From Synechococcus sp. AG-686-F08 (GTDB taxonomy: Bacteria > Cyanobacteriota > Cyanobacteriia > PCC-6307 > Cyanobiaceae), in NCBI GenBank assembly GCA_003210315.1, contig QCVQ01000001.1, positions 1-64,000 on the forward strand: a DNA stretch of 64,000 bases. Direction: 5' to 3'. Below the pieces are notes generated by a model. That model was not told the DNA's origin. It did not search any database and saw only the letters and a list, made by a program, of their open reading frames with translations. Numbering within the stretch: the stretch's first letter is position 1; each line of letters opens with the position of its first letter. The position numbers and the translations under genes were made by a program. Positions 38,739-48,062 of this stretch are shown one piece after another.

Positions 38739-39371
38739 TTGATGTCCAAACGAATCACCAGACTCTTTATGGGTCTCGGATTTTTTGCTGTAGCTGGGTT
38801 GTTACTCACGACTGCTGGGCCCGCTGCTGCCCACCATCCCTTCGCGATGCCGGAAGGAGGTGAAATCAATGCGCTGCAGGGATTGCTCAGTGGAATTGGC
38901 CACCCCCTGCTCGGCCCTGACCATCTCCTCTTTCTGCTGGCAATTGGATTCATTGGACTTAGGCGCCCAGTGTCTTGGGTGCTTCCCCTTTTGGCATTCG
39001 CCCTTGGAGGAGCGGTCTTAATGCAATTCTTTCCCCTCCCCTCCAGTCTTGAGCCTGCTGGTGAGGCGCTCGTCTCACTGAGCTTGGCGGTTGAGGGTTT
39101 GATCGCTCTCAATCTCATTCCTGCAGGACTCTTGCTGCCGGTTATTGGATTGCATGGCTATCTGCTCGGTGGCGCGATTGTTGGAGCTGAATCCACGCCT
39201 CTATTCACTTACTTCTTGGGTCTGTTGATTGCCCAAGGTGCCTTGCTACTTGCTGTCAGCCTTGGATCGAAGCGATTGCTGGATGCTCTTGGAGCTGAGG
39301 GCAAGCGTGTGGCTGCAGGGATTTGGATTGGTATTGGAGGAGCATTCGCTTGGGCTGCCCTGGTGGCTTAA
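38739..39371 (+). CDS. HupE/UreJ family protein (predicted Co/Ni transporter)
   Basis: GIGHPLLGPDHLLFLLAIGFIGL; downstream of the cobalamin riboswitch. Confidence 0.88.
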   Translation: MMSKRITRLFMGLGFFAVAGLLLTTAGPAAAHHPFAMPEGGEINALQGLLSGIGHPLLGPDHLLFLLAIGFIGLRRPVSWVLPLLAFALGGAVLMQFFPLPSSLEPAGEALVSLSLAVEGLIALNLIPAGLLLPVIGLHGYLLGGAIVGAESTPLFTYFLGLLIAQGALLLAVSLGSKRLLDALGAEGKRVAAGIWIGIGGAFAWAALVA

Positions 39372-39463
39372 CCACTCTCAGATTCGTTCCATAACGATCT
39401 GCAGCAACGTCACCACCGCTGCTTCACATCTCCTGAGAATGGTGACAATTGATATGGGGCACC

Positions 39464-39805
39464 ATGCGTTTTTTGCTCTCCGCTGCTTTTGCTTTGGTGC
39501 TGGTCTTGAGCATGCCCACCCGTGCGATAGCTTCTGACACGGTGAGGGGTGGTCAGATTTTTAATACCAATTGCGCCGCCTGCCACGCAGGTGGTGGAAA
39601 TATTGTCAAGAGTGCGCGGACCTTGCGGCAAGACGACCTTGAGGCTTTTCTCCCTAACTACTTGACCGGTCATGAGACTGGAATTGTGGCTCAAGTGACC
39701 TATGGGCGTAATGCAATGCCTGCATTCCTGGATGTGCTCAGTGAAAATGAAATTGCAGATGTTGCGGCCTACGTGGAAGATCAAGCCAGCCATGGCTGGA
39801 GTTAG
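39464..39805 (+). CDS. petJ: Cytochrome c6 (copy A)
   Basis: Signal peptide; IFNTNCAACHAGGGNIV, GRNAMPAF. Confidence 0.88.
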   Translation: MRFLLSAAFALVLVLSMPTRAIASDTVRGGQIFNTNCAACHAGGGNIVKSARTLRQDDLEAFLPNYLTGHETGIVAQVTYGRNAMPAFLDVLSENEIADVAAYVEDQASHGWS

Positions 39806-39820
39806 CTGCTTCCAGGGTTC

Positions 39821-40780
39821 ATGACACGCTTCGCAACTGGCTGGGCCATTTTTCAAGGTCTATTAATCGAAGCGCTTCCTTTCTTGCTTCTGGGCGTTTC
39901 GATTGCTGGTTTGGCGAGATGGCTGGTTCCCCAGTCAACATGGATTAAGCGTTTGCCACGCCATCCCCTGCTTGCTCCAATTGTTGGAGCCTTGCTGGGC
40001 TTCGCGTTGCCCGCCTGTGAATGTGGGAATGTTCCCGTTGCGAGACGTCTGCTTGCAAGCGGAGCGCCGTTGGGCACCGGTTTTGGTTTTTTGTTCGCTG
40101 CTCCCGTACTTAATCCGATCGTCTTAGCTAGTACTTGGGCCGCTTTTCCTGATCAGATCTGGTTGCTCTGGGGGAGACCGATTGGTGCCTTCCTGATCGC
40201 GATAGGACTCAGTGCTCTTCTGGGATTGCTGCCTGAATCCAGCTTGTTGGCGTCCGCCTTGCTCGAGGAGCGAAGACTGAGTCAACCCCTCTCTCGAGTG
40301 GGACTGCTTGAACGTCGAAGTGGGCTGGTTGGAGTCGACTTCAATGCTTCTGAACGTCGGCTGGAGCAGGTCCCGCTTCGGCCTGCGGAGCTGCTGCAAC
40401 ACAGCACGCGTGAATTTTTGAGCCTTCTCACCTTGCTGGTATTGGGCTGTGCTCTTGCCGCTGCGGTGCAAACCTGGTTGCCGCGCAGTTGGTTGCTGGC
40501 TTTGGGTTCAGGCCCCACCGTTTCGGTGTTAGCTCTGATGCTTCTGGCACTGGTGGTTTCGGTCTGTTCCAGCGTTGATGCGTTTCTTGCCCTTGGCTTT
40601 GCAGCCCAGGTCACGCCTGGAGCGTTGTTGGCCTTTCTGCTTCTCGGTCCAGTGGTCGATCTCAAGCTTGCTGGCCTTTTTACTGTGCTTCTTTCAACGC
40701 GAGCCATAGCAATCACTGCAGTCGCAGCATCCTTGTTCGTTCTACTGATCGGGCAGTGGGTCAATCTTGTGTTGATGTAA
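39821..40780 (+). CDS. YraQ/DUF318 family permease
   Basis: PLLLLGVSIAGLARW..., GFALPACECGNVPVARRLLASGAPLGTGFGFLFAAPVLNPIVL. Confidence 0.85.
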   Translation: MTRFATGWAIFQGLLIEALPFLLLGVSIAGLARWLVPQSTWIKRLPRHPLLAPIVGALLGFALPACECGNVPVARRLLASGAPLGTGFGFLFAAPVLNPIVLASTWAAFPDQIWLLWGRPIGAFLIAIGLSALLGLLPESSLLASALLEERRLSQPLSRVGLLERRSGLVGVDFNASERRLEQVPLRPAELLQHSTREFLSLLTLLVLGCALAAAVQTWLPRSWLLALGSGPTVSVLALMLLALVVSVCSSVDAFLALGFAAQVTPGALLAFLLLGPVVDLKLAGLFTVLLSTRAIAITAVAASLFVLLIGQWVNLVLM

Positions 40781-40784
40781 CGCG

Positions 40785-41474
40785 ATGGCACGTCTGAACC
40801 GGATGCGACAAACGCGATATCTACCTCCTCTTGTTTTGTTGCTTTGGGGATGGGTGTTGGTCTGGAGCAGTGTGTCCGCACGTTTGGATTTACTCCTCAA
40901 TGCGGTGTTCCATCCGGTGGTTGCGATTGCAGGAGTTGTTCTGCTGGTGCTCGGGGCTGTTCAGCTGCGCTCTGCTCCCCGCTTGAACACGTCATTAGCG
41001 CCTCTGAGTTGGCTGGTTTCGATTGCGGTGGCCTGTTTGGTTTTGTTGTTTCCCCCATCACCTTCTTTTAGTGATTTGGCTGCGAATCGCAGTGAAAATT
41101 TGCCTGAGGCGCCGCGACTGAGCTTTTTCCTTCCGCCAGAACAACGCACGTTGACGGAATGGGTGCGGCTGTTGCGCAGTCAGCCGGATCCCAATTTGTA
41201 TGCGGGAGATCCCGTGCGGATTAGTGGTTTTGTGCTTCAACGTCCAGGGATGCAACCCCAGCTTGCGCGTCTCACAGTCCGCTGCTGCCTGGCTGATGCC
41301 ACTCCTGCTGGTCTTCCGATTGAATGGCCTGCGACTGCGGATCCTCAGCCGGATGAATGGCTGGCTATCGAGGGAACGATGACAACGCAGACCAAGGATG
41401 GACTGCTCATCAATGTGGTGAAGCCCAGCACAATCACAACCATCCCGCGACCTGAGAGGCCTCTGGAACCATGA
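40785..41474 (+). CDS. TIGR03943/DUF1980 family membrane protein
   Basis: Follows the YraQ-type permease; KISGFVLQRPGMQPQLARLTVRCCLADATPAGLPI-like region. Confidence 0.75.
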   Translation: MARLNRMRQTRYLPPLVLLLWGWVLVWSSVSARLDLLLNAVFHPVVAIAGVVLLVLGAVQLRSAPRLNTSLAPLSWLVSIAVACLVLLFPPSPSFSDLAANRSENLPEAPRLSFFLPPEQRTLTEWVRLLRSQPDPNLYAGDPVRISGFVLQRPGMQPQLARLTVRCCLADATPAGLPIEWPATADPQPDEWLAIEGTMTTQTKDGLLINVVKPSTITTIPRPERPLEP

Positions 41475-42859
41475 GCTCAAAGGGGTTTGGCCCATCGACT
41501 GGCAAGGTTCGACTCTTGAGCGTTGCTTTGATGGGTCTGGGCCTTGTCGCGTTGGTCCAGCAGCAGATTTTGTTGCGTCGCCCTCCGCGTTTGCGATCCG
41601 TCGCGATTCAATCCATTCGTTCAGGCGCTGCAGCACTTGATGTGCGCTTCAGTCGGACGATGGATCGCAATTCGGTGGCTGAAAACAGTCGTCTTTTGCC
41701 TCATCAGCCCCATCAGTGGTTTGGTCAGCAGGACCAATTCCGCTTGCTTCTCGATCCTGGAGCTCAGATTCGTTCGCCTCAGAAGCTTGTTCTTGGTGGT
41801 CGTGATCAACGCGGGCTTGCACTGCCTAAGCGTTCACTTTGGTGGGACCCTCGTTCCTATCTCGTGGCCGTGATGGTCGAGGAGGAGGGAGAGCAGTTGA
41901 AGTTGCGTCGTGAGGATGGCAGTTGGTTGCCGTTGTCGTCTGTCGAGCAGCGCATTCTTCAAATCGAGCCACTGGGCAATGGAGAGGGCGTTGCCTTCGT
42001 AACTGATAACGATCCATCCAAACTGGAGGTGTTGCTTCGCCAGCTCACTCCAAGAGCGATAAGCGATCAAGCTCAAGGATTGGCAGATCCTCTTCCAGGT
42101 GCGATTCAATCATTGGCGTCTGGATCACTTTTGTTTGCTCATTTAAGTAGCAATCAGCGCGGGGAATTACTCGTACAAGTTGGAGGTATCGAAGCGGGTA
42201 GCGACCGAACTTGGATTCGCTCGGCGAATGCCAAGCGCCGTGACCTCGACCTGGAGGTTGCAGGCGCGATCCGTCTTCTTCCTGATGGAAGCGGATTGGT
42301 TGTTCCTTCTTACGACGGGCTTGACCTTCTGCCAATGAACCCTGATCAACAAGGGAATTCTCCACAAAGTCTGCCTGGAAGCCGGGAACTTAAATCCTTT
42401 TGTTCTGGTTCCGGTCGCGCGGTTTTGTTAAGGAACTGGCCCGATTACCGACGCTCAATTGAGCTCGTCATTCCTGGGCAGCCCCCACGCCAAGTTTGGT
42501 TGGGGGAGGCTGGGGTTATGGCAACGGCTTGCGATAACCGGGGAGAAAAGATTTGGATTGTCCTTCGTGATGCATCGCCGACTCTGCGTGATGAACTATT
42601 GCTTGTGAACAGCTCTGGTTCAGTGCTTGAGCGAAGGTATTTTCCTGGATGGTATTTGGCTTCAGGAGCGGTTCTTGATGTGGATCCCGCCACGAATCGT
42701 CTGCTTACTGTGATGACAGATGGGGATGGTTTGAGACGTCGAGCTGCGCTAATCGATGGCAGCAGTTTGGAGTTTGAGCTTCTTAAACCTCAAGTTGTCT
42801 TGGCACGGTGGTTACCTGCGGCTGGTGAATTGGATGAATTCCATCAGATCCGTCGATAG
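41471..42859 (+). CDS. Uncharacterised secreted/anchored protein, possible Ig-like plus beta-propeller architecture
   Basis: 462 aa; 4-nt overlap with the previous ORF; N-terminal TM then VAIQSIRSGAAALDVRFSRTMDRNSV and repetitive LLPDGSGLVVPSYDGLDLL-type strands. Confidence 0.65.
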   Translation: MSSKGFGPSTGKVRLLSVALMGLGLVALVQQQILLRRPPRLRSVAIQSIRSGAAALDVRFSRTMDRNSVAENSRLLPHQPHQWFGQQDQFRLLLDPGAQIRSPQKLVLGGRDQRGLALPKRSLWWDPRSYLVAVMVEEEGEQLKLRREDGSWLPLSSVEQRILQIEPLGNGEGVAFVTDNDPSKLEVLLRQLTPRAISDQAQGLADPLPGAIQSLASGSLLFAHLSSNQRGELLVQVGGIEAGSDRTWIRSANAKRRDLDLEVAGAIRLLPDGSGLVVPSYDGLDLLPMNPDQQGNSPQSLPGSRELKSFCSGSGRAVLLRNWPDYRRSIELVIPGQPPRQVWLGEAGVMATACDNRGEKIWIVLRDASPTLRDELLLVNSSGSVLERRYFPGWYLASGAVLDVDPATNRLLTVMTDGDGLRRRAALIDGSSLEFELLKPQVVLARWLPAAGELDEFHQIRR

Positions 42860-43586
42860 GTTGAGCCAACTTGATGGTTCGATCTTGGAAGAGCCAGTCC
42901 TCAGAGCAGAGGGTGTCGATGTGCAATACGGCGATAGCGTTGTATTGGAAAACGTCTCGCTGTCGCTGCAATCAGGCACATTGACAGCGCTTGTTGGTGC
43001 CAATGGAGCAGGTAAATCCACTCTGCTGCATGTGCTTAAGGGGCAATTGCGTCCTTCAAGTGGCTCGGTTTACTGCGATGGGGATCCGATCGAATCTTGT
43101 CGTGAAAAGGTGGTTTTAATGCCTCAGCGCAGTCGGATTGATTGGTCGTTCCCAATCAGCGTTCGTGATCTCGTGGATCTTGGATCCATGAACGGTCAAG
43201 CCTTCGGGTGCTGCGATCGGGAGGCTGCAATGCAACGCGTAGGGATGGCAGACCTTGCAAACAGACGCCTTGATGCGCTTTCAGGTGGACAGCAGCAACG
43301 AGCCTTGCTTGCTCGTTCTCTGGTGCAACCCTCTCGAATGCTTCTTCTTGATGAACCCTGTGCAGCGATCGATCCTCCTTCTCGGGATCAATTGTTGCTC
43401 CTGATGCGTCAGTTGGCCGATACCGGTCATACCTTGCTGGTGAGCAGCCATGACTGGGGTGAGGCGCTCGATTCCTATGACCGAGTCATTGTTCTTGACC
43501 GTCGTGTTCTTGCTGATGGCCCTCCCTCTGAGGTGAGGCGCGCTCTCAAAGGTTTAGTCAATCCGGGGAATCATCACTGTGGATGA
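42834..43586 (+). CDS. znuC: Zinc-type ABC transporter ATP-binding protein
   Basis: Walker A GANGAGKST, LSGGQQQR, LLLDEPCAAIDPP; ORF-track start trimmed to MNSIRSVDR. Confidence 0.85.
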   Translation: MNSIRSVDRLSQLDGSILEEPVLRAEGVDVQYGDSVVLENVSLSLQSGTLTALVGANGAGKSTLLHVLKGQLRPSSGSVYCDGDPIESCREKVVLMPQRSRIDWSFPISVRDLVDLGSMNGQAFGCCDREAAMQRVGMADLANRRLDALSGGQQQRALLARSLVQPSRMLLLDEPCAAIDPPSRDQLLLLMRQLADTGHTLLVSSHDWGEALDSYDRVIVLDRRVLADGPPSEVRRALKGLVNPGNHHCG

Positions 43587-44361
43587 GATCGTTTTTTGGT
43601 TTTTGCCTCTAGTGATGGCACTTTTGGTGGGGATTTTGTGTCCCGTCATGGGAACTCTGTTAGTGACCCAGCGTCGGGTGCTTCAGGCCAACCTCATCTC
43701 CCATGCCGTGCTTCCAGGATTGGCGTTATCGGTTGCCTTTGGTTTTGACCCAGCAGTGGGAGGCGTCATCAGCGGCATCCTTGGGTCCTTATTGGCTGAA
43801 CGATTGCAGCGCAACTCAAAGCTGAATGAGGAAGCTGTCATCAATACCGTGCTTGCTGGTTTTCTTGGGCTCGGAGTCTTGCTGATCCCTTTGTTGAGTT
43901 TGCGCCTGGACCTTGAGGCCCTTCTGTTTGGTGATTTGCTCACGGTGGGTTGGCTCGATGTGGGTCGGGTGTTGGTTGCTTGCTTGGCTGTGGCTTTGCT
44001 CCTTGGCACTCGCTATCGGCAGCTTGTTTATTTGGGGGTTGATCCAGAGGGGGCCGCTTCGGCGGGACTTCCAGTGCGTGGTCTACGTCTTGCCATGTCT
44101 GCGGTAACGGCTGCTGTGATTGTTAGTGCAATGGCAGCAGTGGGAGTGATTTTGGTGATTGGCTTGCTGTGCGCGCCGGTTCTTCCAGGGCTACGTCGAG
44201 TGAGAAGCCTTCGTGCCGCAATGGTTCAGGCCTCTTTTGTGGGCTTGGCTCTGAGTGGCGGTGGTTTCCTTTTGGCCTTGCCTCTCAATCTCCCCCCAGG
44301 CCCTTTGATCGGGGTGGCATGTGTTGTGTTGCTTTGCCCATTGGCAGGAAGAAGTACCTAG
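43579..44361 (+). CDS. znuB: Zinc-type ABC transporter permease
   Basis: ABC-3 family: LQANLISHAVLPGLALSVAFG, VIVSAMAAVGVILVIGLLCAPVLPG. Confidence 0.85.
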   Translation: MDEIVFWFLPLVMALLVGILCPVMGTLLVTQRRVLQANLISHAVLPGLALSVAFGFDPAVGGVISGILGSLLAERLQRNSKLNEEAVINTVLAGFLGLGVLLIPLLSLRLDLEALLFGDLLTVGWLDVGRVLVACLAVALLLGTRYRQLVYLGVDPEGAASAGLPVRGLRLAMSAVTAAVIVSAMAAVGVILVIGLLCAPVLPGLRRVRSLRAAMVQASFVGLALSGGGFLLALPLNLPPGPLIGVACVVLLCPLAGRST

Positions 44362-44370
44362 CCAAACTTT

Positions 44371-44390
44371 TGAGAATGATTATCATTTCG
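44371..44390. promoter_or_regulatory. Zur/Fur-type box upstream of znuA
   Basis: TGAGAATGATTATCATTTCG containing perfect AATGAT-T-ATCATT (44375-44387). Confidence 0.7.
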
Positions 44391-44409
44391 ATTAGTTCTC
44401 CTCTCTCAA

Positions 44410-45303
44410 GTGCCCCTGCCCGCTTCTTTACCGTTTGCAAGTGTCTTGCTCGCGGCAGCTAATACGGCAACTCCCACTGTGGTTGCTGCAGATGGCATTC
44501 TTTGCGATCTCACGCGCACTTTGGTGGGAAATCAAGCAAAAGTGATTTGCTTGATCAAGCCGGGCACAGATCCGCACTCCATGGCATTGCGCCCAGCTGA
44601 TCGCCAAAATCTTGCGAAAGCAAAAATTGTGCTCTTGAACGGGTACAACCTCACTCCGGCGTTGAACAAGATCAGAACTCCTGGCACCGTCGTAAAAGTT
44701 GGAAATATTGCTGTCCCAAACAACCCTGCAAAAGATCCCCATATCTGGCATGACCCAGCCAATGTGATTGCGATGGCTAACACCGTTGCATCGAGGTTGA
44801 AGCCTCTGTTTGATGCCAATGGAGATGCTGCAATTGATCAACGACGGGCAAAAGCTGACCGCGTTCTTGTCTCCCTTGGAGGTTGGATTGGTCAACAAAT
44901 AGCAACTGTTCCGGAAAAGCAGCGTGTGGTTGTGACCGGCCACCGCACTTATGACTTCTTGGCTAAGCGTTACGGGTTTCGTGAACTTCCCGTTTTGGAT
45001 GACTACACCACGGGTGGAACATTGCGTCCTTCGAGCTTGTCTGCAATTAGCAAGTCGATCAAAGCATCTGGAAGTAAGGCCATCTTCCCCGAGTCACTTC
45101 CTCCCTCCAAAACGATGCGACGGATTAGTCGCAGTAGCGGTGTTCCGATTGCCAAGCAAGTTCTTTTTGGTGATGGGCAAGCACCAGGGAAAAGCTTGGT
45201 GCAAACAGCAACGAGCAATGTTTGCATATTTGTGAATGCTCAAGGAGGGAAATGTGATCAGAAGGGAGCTTCTCGACTTCAGCAGCAATGGGCAGCTATT
45301 TAA
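44410..45303 (+). CDS. znuA: Zinc ABC transporter substrate-binding protein
   Basis: VVAADGILCDLTRTLVGNQAKVICLIKPGTDPHSMALRPADRQNLAKAKIVLLNGYNLTP; DPHIWHDP. Confidence 0.85.
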   Translation: MPLPASLPFASVLLAAANTATPTVVAADGILCDLTRTLVGNQAKVICLIKPGTDPHSMALRPADRQNLAKAKIVLLNGYNLTPALNKIRTPGTVVKVGNIAVPNNPAKDPHIWHDPANVIAMANTVASRLKPLFDANGDAAIDQRRAKADRVLVSLGGWIGQQIATVPEKQRVVVTGHRTYDFLAKRYGFRELPVLDDYTTGGTLRPSSLSAISKSIKASGSKAIFPESLPPSKTMRRISRSSGVPIAKQVLFGDGQAPGKSLVQTATSNVCIFVNAQGGKCDQKGASRLQQQWAAI

Positions 45304-45343
45304 TTATTCTTTCTATCTTTTTTTCTAACTATTTCTTATCGTC

Positions 45344-46342
45344 ATGAACTCAATTTTTAGTCGTGTGCTTCAAGGTGGTGCTGTTGCTGGACTTTTGCTT
45401 GGGGGCGATCTTGCTTCTCAACCTGTTCGAGCTCATGGATCACATGGAGGTGGTGGAGAGCAATTGCAACCGGGCGAATTCAAACTAAGCCCCATAATCA
45501 CCCTTGAGGGTCATGGTGGTTTCGAGAATAATTTGGAAAACCGTCCCCAGCATTACGCCATTGACGGCATGTTCGGAATGGTTATGGAATGGGGACTAGA
45601 GAATGAAGGGAGCTTTGCGATCGAGGCTTCCTTTGGTCCGGCATTTGTTTGGGGAGAATCCGAACATTTCTATGGAGCTGTTCATGTTGATGAACACGGC
45701 GATCACGATGATCATGCAGGCCATGACGACCACGACGATCACGATGACCATGACGATCACGATGATCATGCAGGCCATGACCATTCAGGCGGAACCAAAT
45801 GGAAGCGAACAGATATAAAGGGATTTCTACAAGCTCGTTATCAGCCCAATGATCGATTGTCCATATCAGCGAAGTGGATGCCTTACTTCGAGATTGGCAG
45901 TGCAGAATCAAACGTGGGTATGAAAAACGAAGTTGGCGCTACCGTCGTCTATGCCTTCGGCGATGGTGATGTGAACTTCGCTTTGGGTGATGGTCTTGAA
46001 TCTGTGATTGACGGCGTTTTTGTTTCTGTTGAAAATCGAACTGGCTGGGATACTGAAGGCACCTACTTGGGCAATTACACGGATACTTGGCTTGGATTCG
46101 GCTTTTTTGTTGACCAGCTCAACGTGACTCTTACTGGAGGACCCCGGTTCTACTCACCTGGTTCATATTCTGGACTCTCTCAAAGGACAGATTGGGGTGG
46201 TGAGTTAGGGATGGAATATCCACTTGCAGAAAGTGTGGTGTTATTTGCTCATTGGAAGCCCATCTACAGCACCGCAGGTGGAGAAGGCTGGGGTAAGGGC
46301 TGGAGTCATCATGTGGGGACTGGTGTGAGTTTCAGTTTTTAA
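45344..46342 (+). CDS. Exported His/Asp-rich, barrel-like protein, putative metal-binding outer-membrane protein
   Basis: Signal peptide; EHGDHDDHAGHDDHDDHDDHDDHDDHAGHDHSG tract; C-terminal VGTGVSFSF ending in aromatic. Confidence 0.7.
   Translation: MNSIFSRVLQGGAVAGLLLGGDLASQPVRAHGSHGGGGEQLQPGEFKLSPIITLEGHGGFENNLENRPQHYAIDGMFGMVMEWGLENEGSFAIEASFGPAFVWGESEHFYGAVHVDEHGDHDDHAGHDDHDDHDDHDDHDDHAGHDHSGGTKWKRTDIKGFLQARYQPNDRLSISAKWMPYFEIGSAESNVGMKNEVGATVVYAFGDGDVNFALGDGLESVIDGVFVSVENRTGWDTEGTYLGNYTDTWLGFGFFVDQLNVTLTGGPRFYSPGSYSGLSQRTDWGGELGMEYPLAESVVLFAHWKPIYSTAGGEGWGKGWSHHVGTGVSFSF
45701..45781 (+). repeat. Short tandem/duplicated repeat encoding the H/D-rich tract
   Basis: 27-nt unit GATCACGATGATCATGCAGGCCATGAC at 45701-45727 and 45755-45781, separated by GAC/CAC/GAT-type codon repeats. 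Confidence 0.8.
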
Positions 46343-46385
46343 TGAGATTTCTGGCTATAGAGAGGTTTGAATTTTCTATTGCCAG

Positions 46386-46652
46386 ATGACGATTGACGAT
46401 CAATCAAGGCGGCATGCCATCAGCCGTCTCAGTCGTAAGAAGGCCTATCGCCATCAAGTGATCAATTACCTCTGGGTGAATGCTCTCTTGATTGTGGTGT
46501 GGGCTTTAACTGGCTTTGGTTCTTTCTGGCCGATCTACCCCATCTTCGGTTGGGGTGTCGCTCTTCTGATACAAGGATGGAAAATCACTCATCCTCATCG
46601 TCACTCATTCAGTGAAGAAGAGATCAATCGAGAAATTGAAAGTTTGAAATAA
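46386..46652 (+). CDS. 2TM domain protein
   Basis: AISRLSRKKAYRHQVINYLWVNALLIVVWALTGFGSFWPIYPIFGWGVALLIQGW. Confidence 0.75.
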   Translation: MTIDDQSRRHAISRLSRKKAYRHQVINYLWVNALLIVVWALTGFGSFWPIYPIFGWGVALLIQGWKITHPHRHSFSEEEINREIESLK

Positions 46653-46672
46653 AGTTGTCTTGTGTGTGTCTT

Positions 46673-46891
46673 TTAGATCCGCACTTTTCCCACTTCTGCC
46701 TTAATCGGCTCTCTTCCAGTTCCTACAAGAATAGGTAGACGGGTGAAGATTTCAACTCGGATCCCAATTCTTGCAACCAGGATGAGGGCACGACTCACAA
46801 AAAAAGTGGAAAGGACGATTGCTAAAGGCCATCTCCAGCTTTCTAGAAAGTGAAAAAAATTGCTCATCCGCTGATGTAACTGCATCTTCAT
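46673..46891 (-). CDS. Small TM hypothetical protein
   Basis: 72 aa. Confidence 0.4.
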   Translation of the reverse strand: MKMQLHQRMSNFFHFLESWRWPLAIVLSTFFVSRALILVARIGIRVEIFTRLPILVGTGREPIKAEVGKVRI

Positions 46892-47033
46892 TGAATTAAT
46901 AGCAATTTTTTGCTGGAATGAGATGCTCAGTTGGACATTTCAGTGATAATTATGCACTTTACTTTATATTTTCAAGCTTTACAACGCTTAGCAGATTCTG
47001 GATGCGACCCTCAAAACTCGAAATTGGTTGGCA

Positions 47034-47519
47034 TTAAAGTGTTTCGGGTTTGAGTCTGCTTGGTCTGTAAGCAATTAGAAATTTCTGTGCATCTCCACTT
47101 GTTCGTTTTACGGCTGTGATCAGGTCTTCACCAGTGTTCCAAACCCAAAGCTGATCCTCATAATTATTTTCTTTGATTGATGTGCTGATTGGCTTGCCGT
47201 GCCTAGCGCTTAAACCAGCAAGAACCTCTGTCATGTCATCCATGCTGAATTCATAAGCCAGGGATTGAAGACCTCCTTGCTCATTCATATCTAATGTGAG
47301 CTGAGGAACCGGTAATTGATCGAGGTGAATGTTACGAGCAATCAATCTTTGATGGTTAATGCCTTCTTGTCTAATCGCACCATTCAAGTGGTTGTTAATC
47401 TCTGCTTGGGGCATTCCCCATGCCAATCCTTCAACACAGGCAATGGCTATTGAAGGATAAATGACAAAGCAGGCCACCAGTACGCAGGCGAAAAGTGCGG
47501 AGCGCACAGTTCGAATCAT
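47034..47519 (-). CDS. Secreted hypothetical protein
   Basis: Signal peptide; EGLAWGMPQAEINNHLNGAIRQEG..., 161 aa. Confidence 0.6.
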   Translation of the reverse strand: MIRTVRSALFACVLVACFVIYPSIAIACVEGLAWGMPQAEINNHLNGAIRQEGINHQRLIARNIHLDQLPVPQLTLDMNEQGGLQSLAYEFSMDDMTEVLAGLSARHGKPISTSIKENNYEDQLWVWNTGEDLITAVKRTSGDAQKFLIAYRPSRLKPETL

Positions 47520-47653
47520 GGCTCAGTCGGTCAAGGTCTTTCTTAAGTCTGGTCGATTTTGAGCCTGACTTTACAAAACAAAAATGAAGCTCTATCTCGG
47601 CGAGCTTTAAATGGCGTCATTTGGGCGAAGCTTGGGTGTCATTTCATCTCATC

Positions 47654-47995
47654 ATGCGTCACCTCTTTTCACTCGCTTTGGCAGCCCTCATTGGCCTCAT
47701 GATGCCTTCCTTTGCTGTTGCAGCGGATGTTGCACATGGAGAGCAGCTCTTTACTGCTAATTGTGCTGCTTGCCATATGGGTGGTGGCAATGTTGTCAAT
47801 GGCCAGCGGACCTTGAAGCAGGATGATCTGAAGGCTTACCTTTCTGATTACAACGATGGTCATGAGTCGGCCATCGTTTATCAGGTCACCAATGGTAAAA
47901 ACGGTATGCCCGCTTTTGGTGCCAAGCTCGGCAGCGATGATATCAGTGATGTTGCTGCTTATGTTGAATCCCAATCCGTGAAGGGATGGGCTTGA
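47654..47995 (+). CDS. petJ: Cytochrome c6 (copy B)
   Basis: Signal peptide; LFTANCAACHMGGGNVV, GKNGMPAF; ORF-track start trimmed. Confidence 0.9.
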   Translation: MRHLFSLALAALIGLMMPSFAVAADVAHGEQLFTANCAACHMGGGNVVNGQRTLKQDDLKAYLSDYNDGHESAIVYQVTNGKNGMPAFGAKLGSDDISDVAAYVESQSVKGWA

Positions 47996-48032
47996 ATCAA
48001 GCAATAGTTTGACTCAAAATCTAAGTTCTTTT

Positions 48033-48062
48033 CCCCTACTCCTCTTGGAGTAGGGGCTTTTT
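48033..48062 (+). terminator. Rho-independent terminator after petJ copy B
   Basis: CCCCTACTCC-TCTT-GGAGTAGGGG then T-rich. Confidence 0.85.

Noticed and set aside
40282-40881. 199-aa minus-strand ORF
   Set aside because: Antisense to the YraQ-type permease; low-complexity T/R/S composition
45695-45790. Regular short repeats resembling a CRISPR or microsatellite array
   Set aside because: In-frame codon repeats encoding the H/D tract, no spacers
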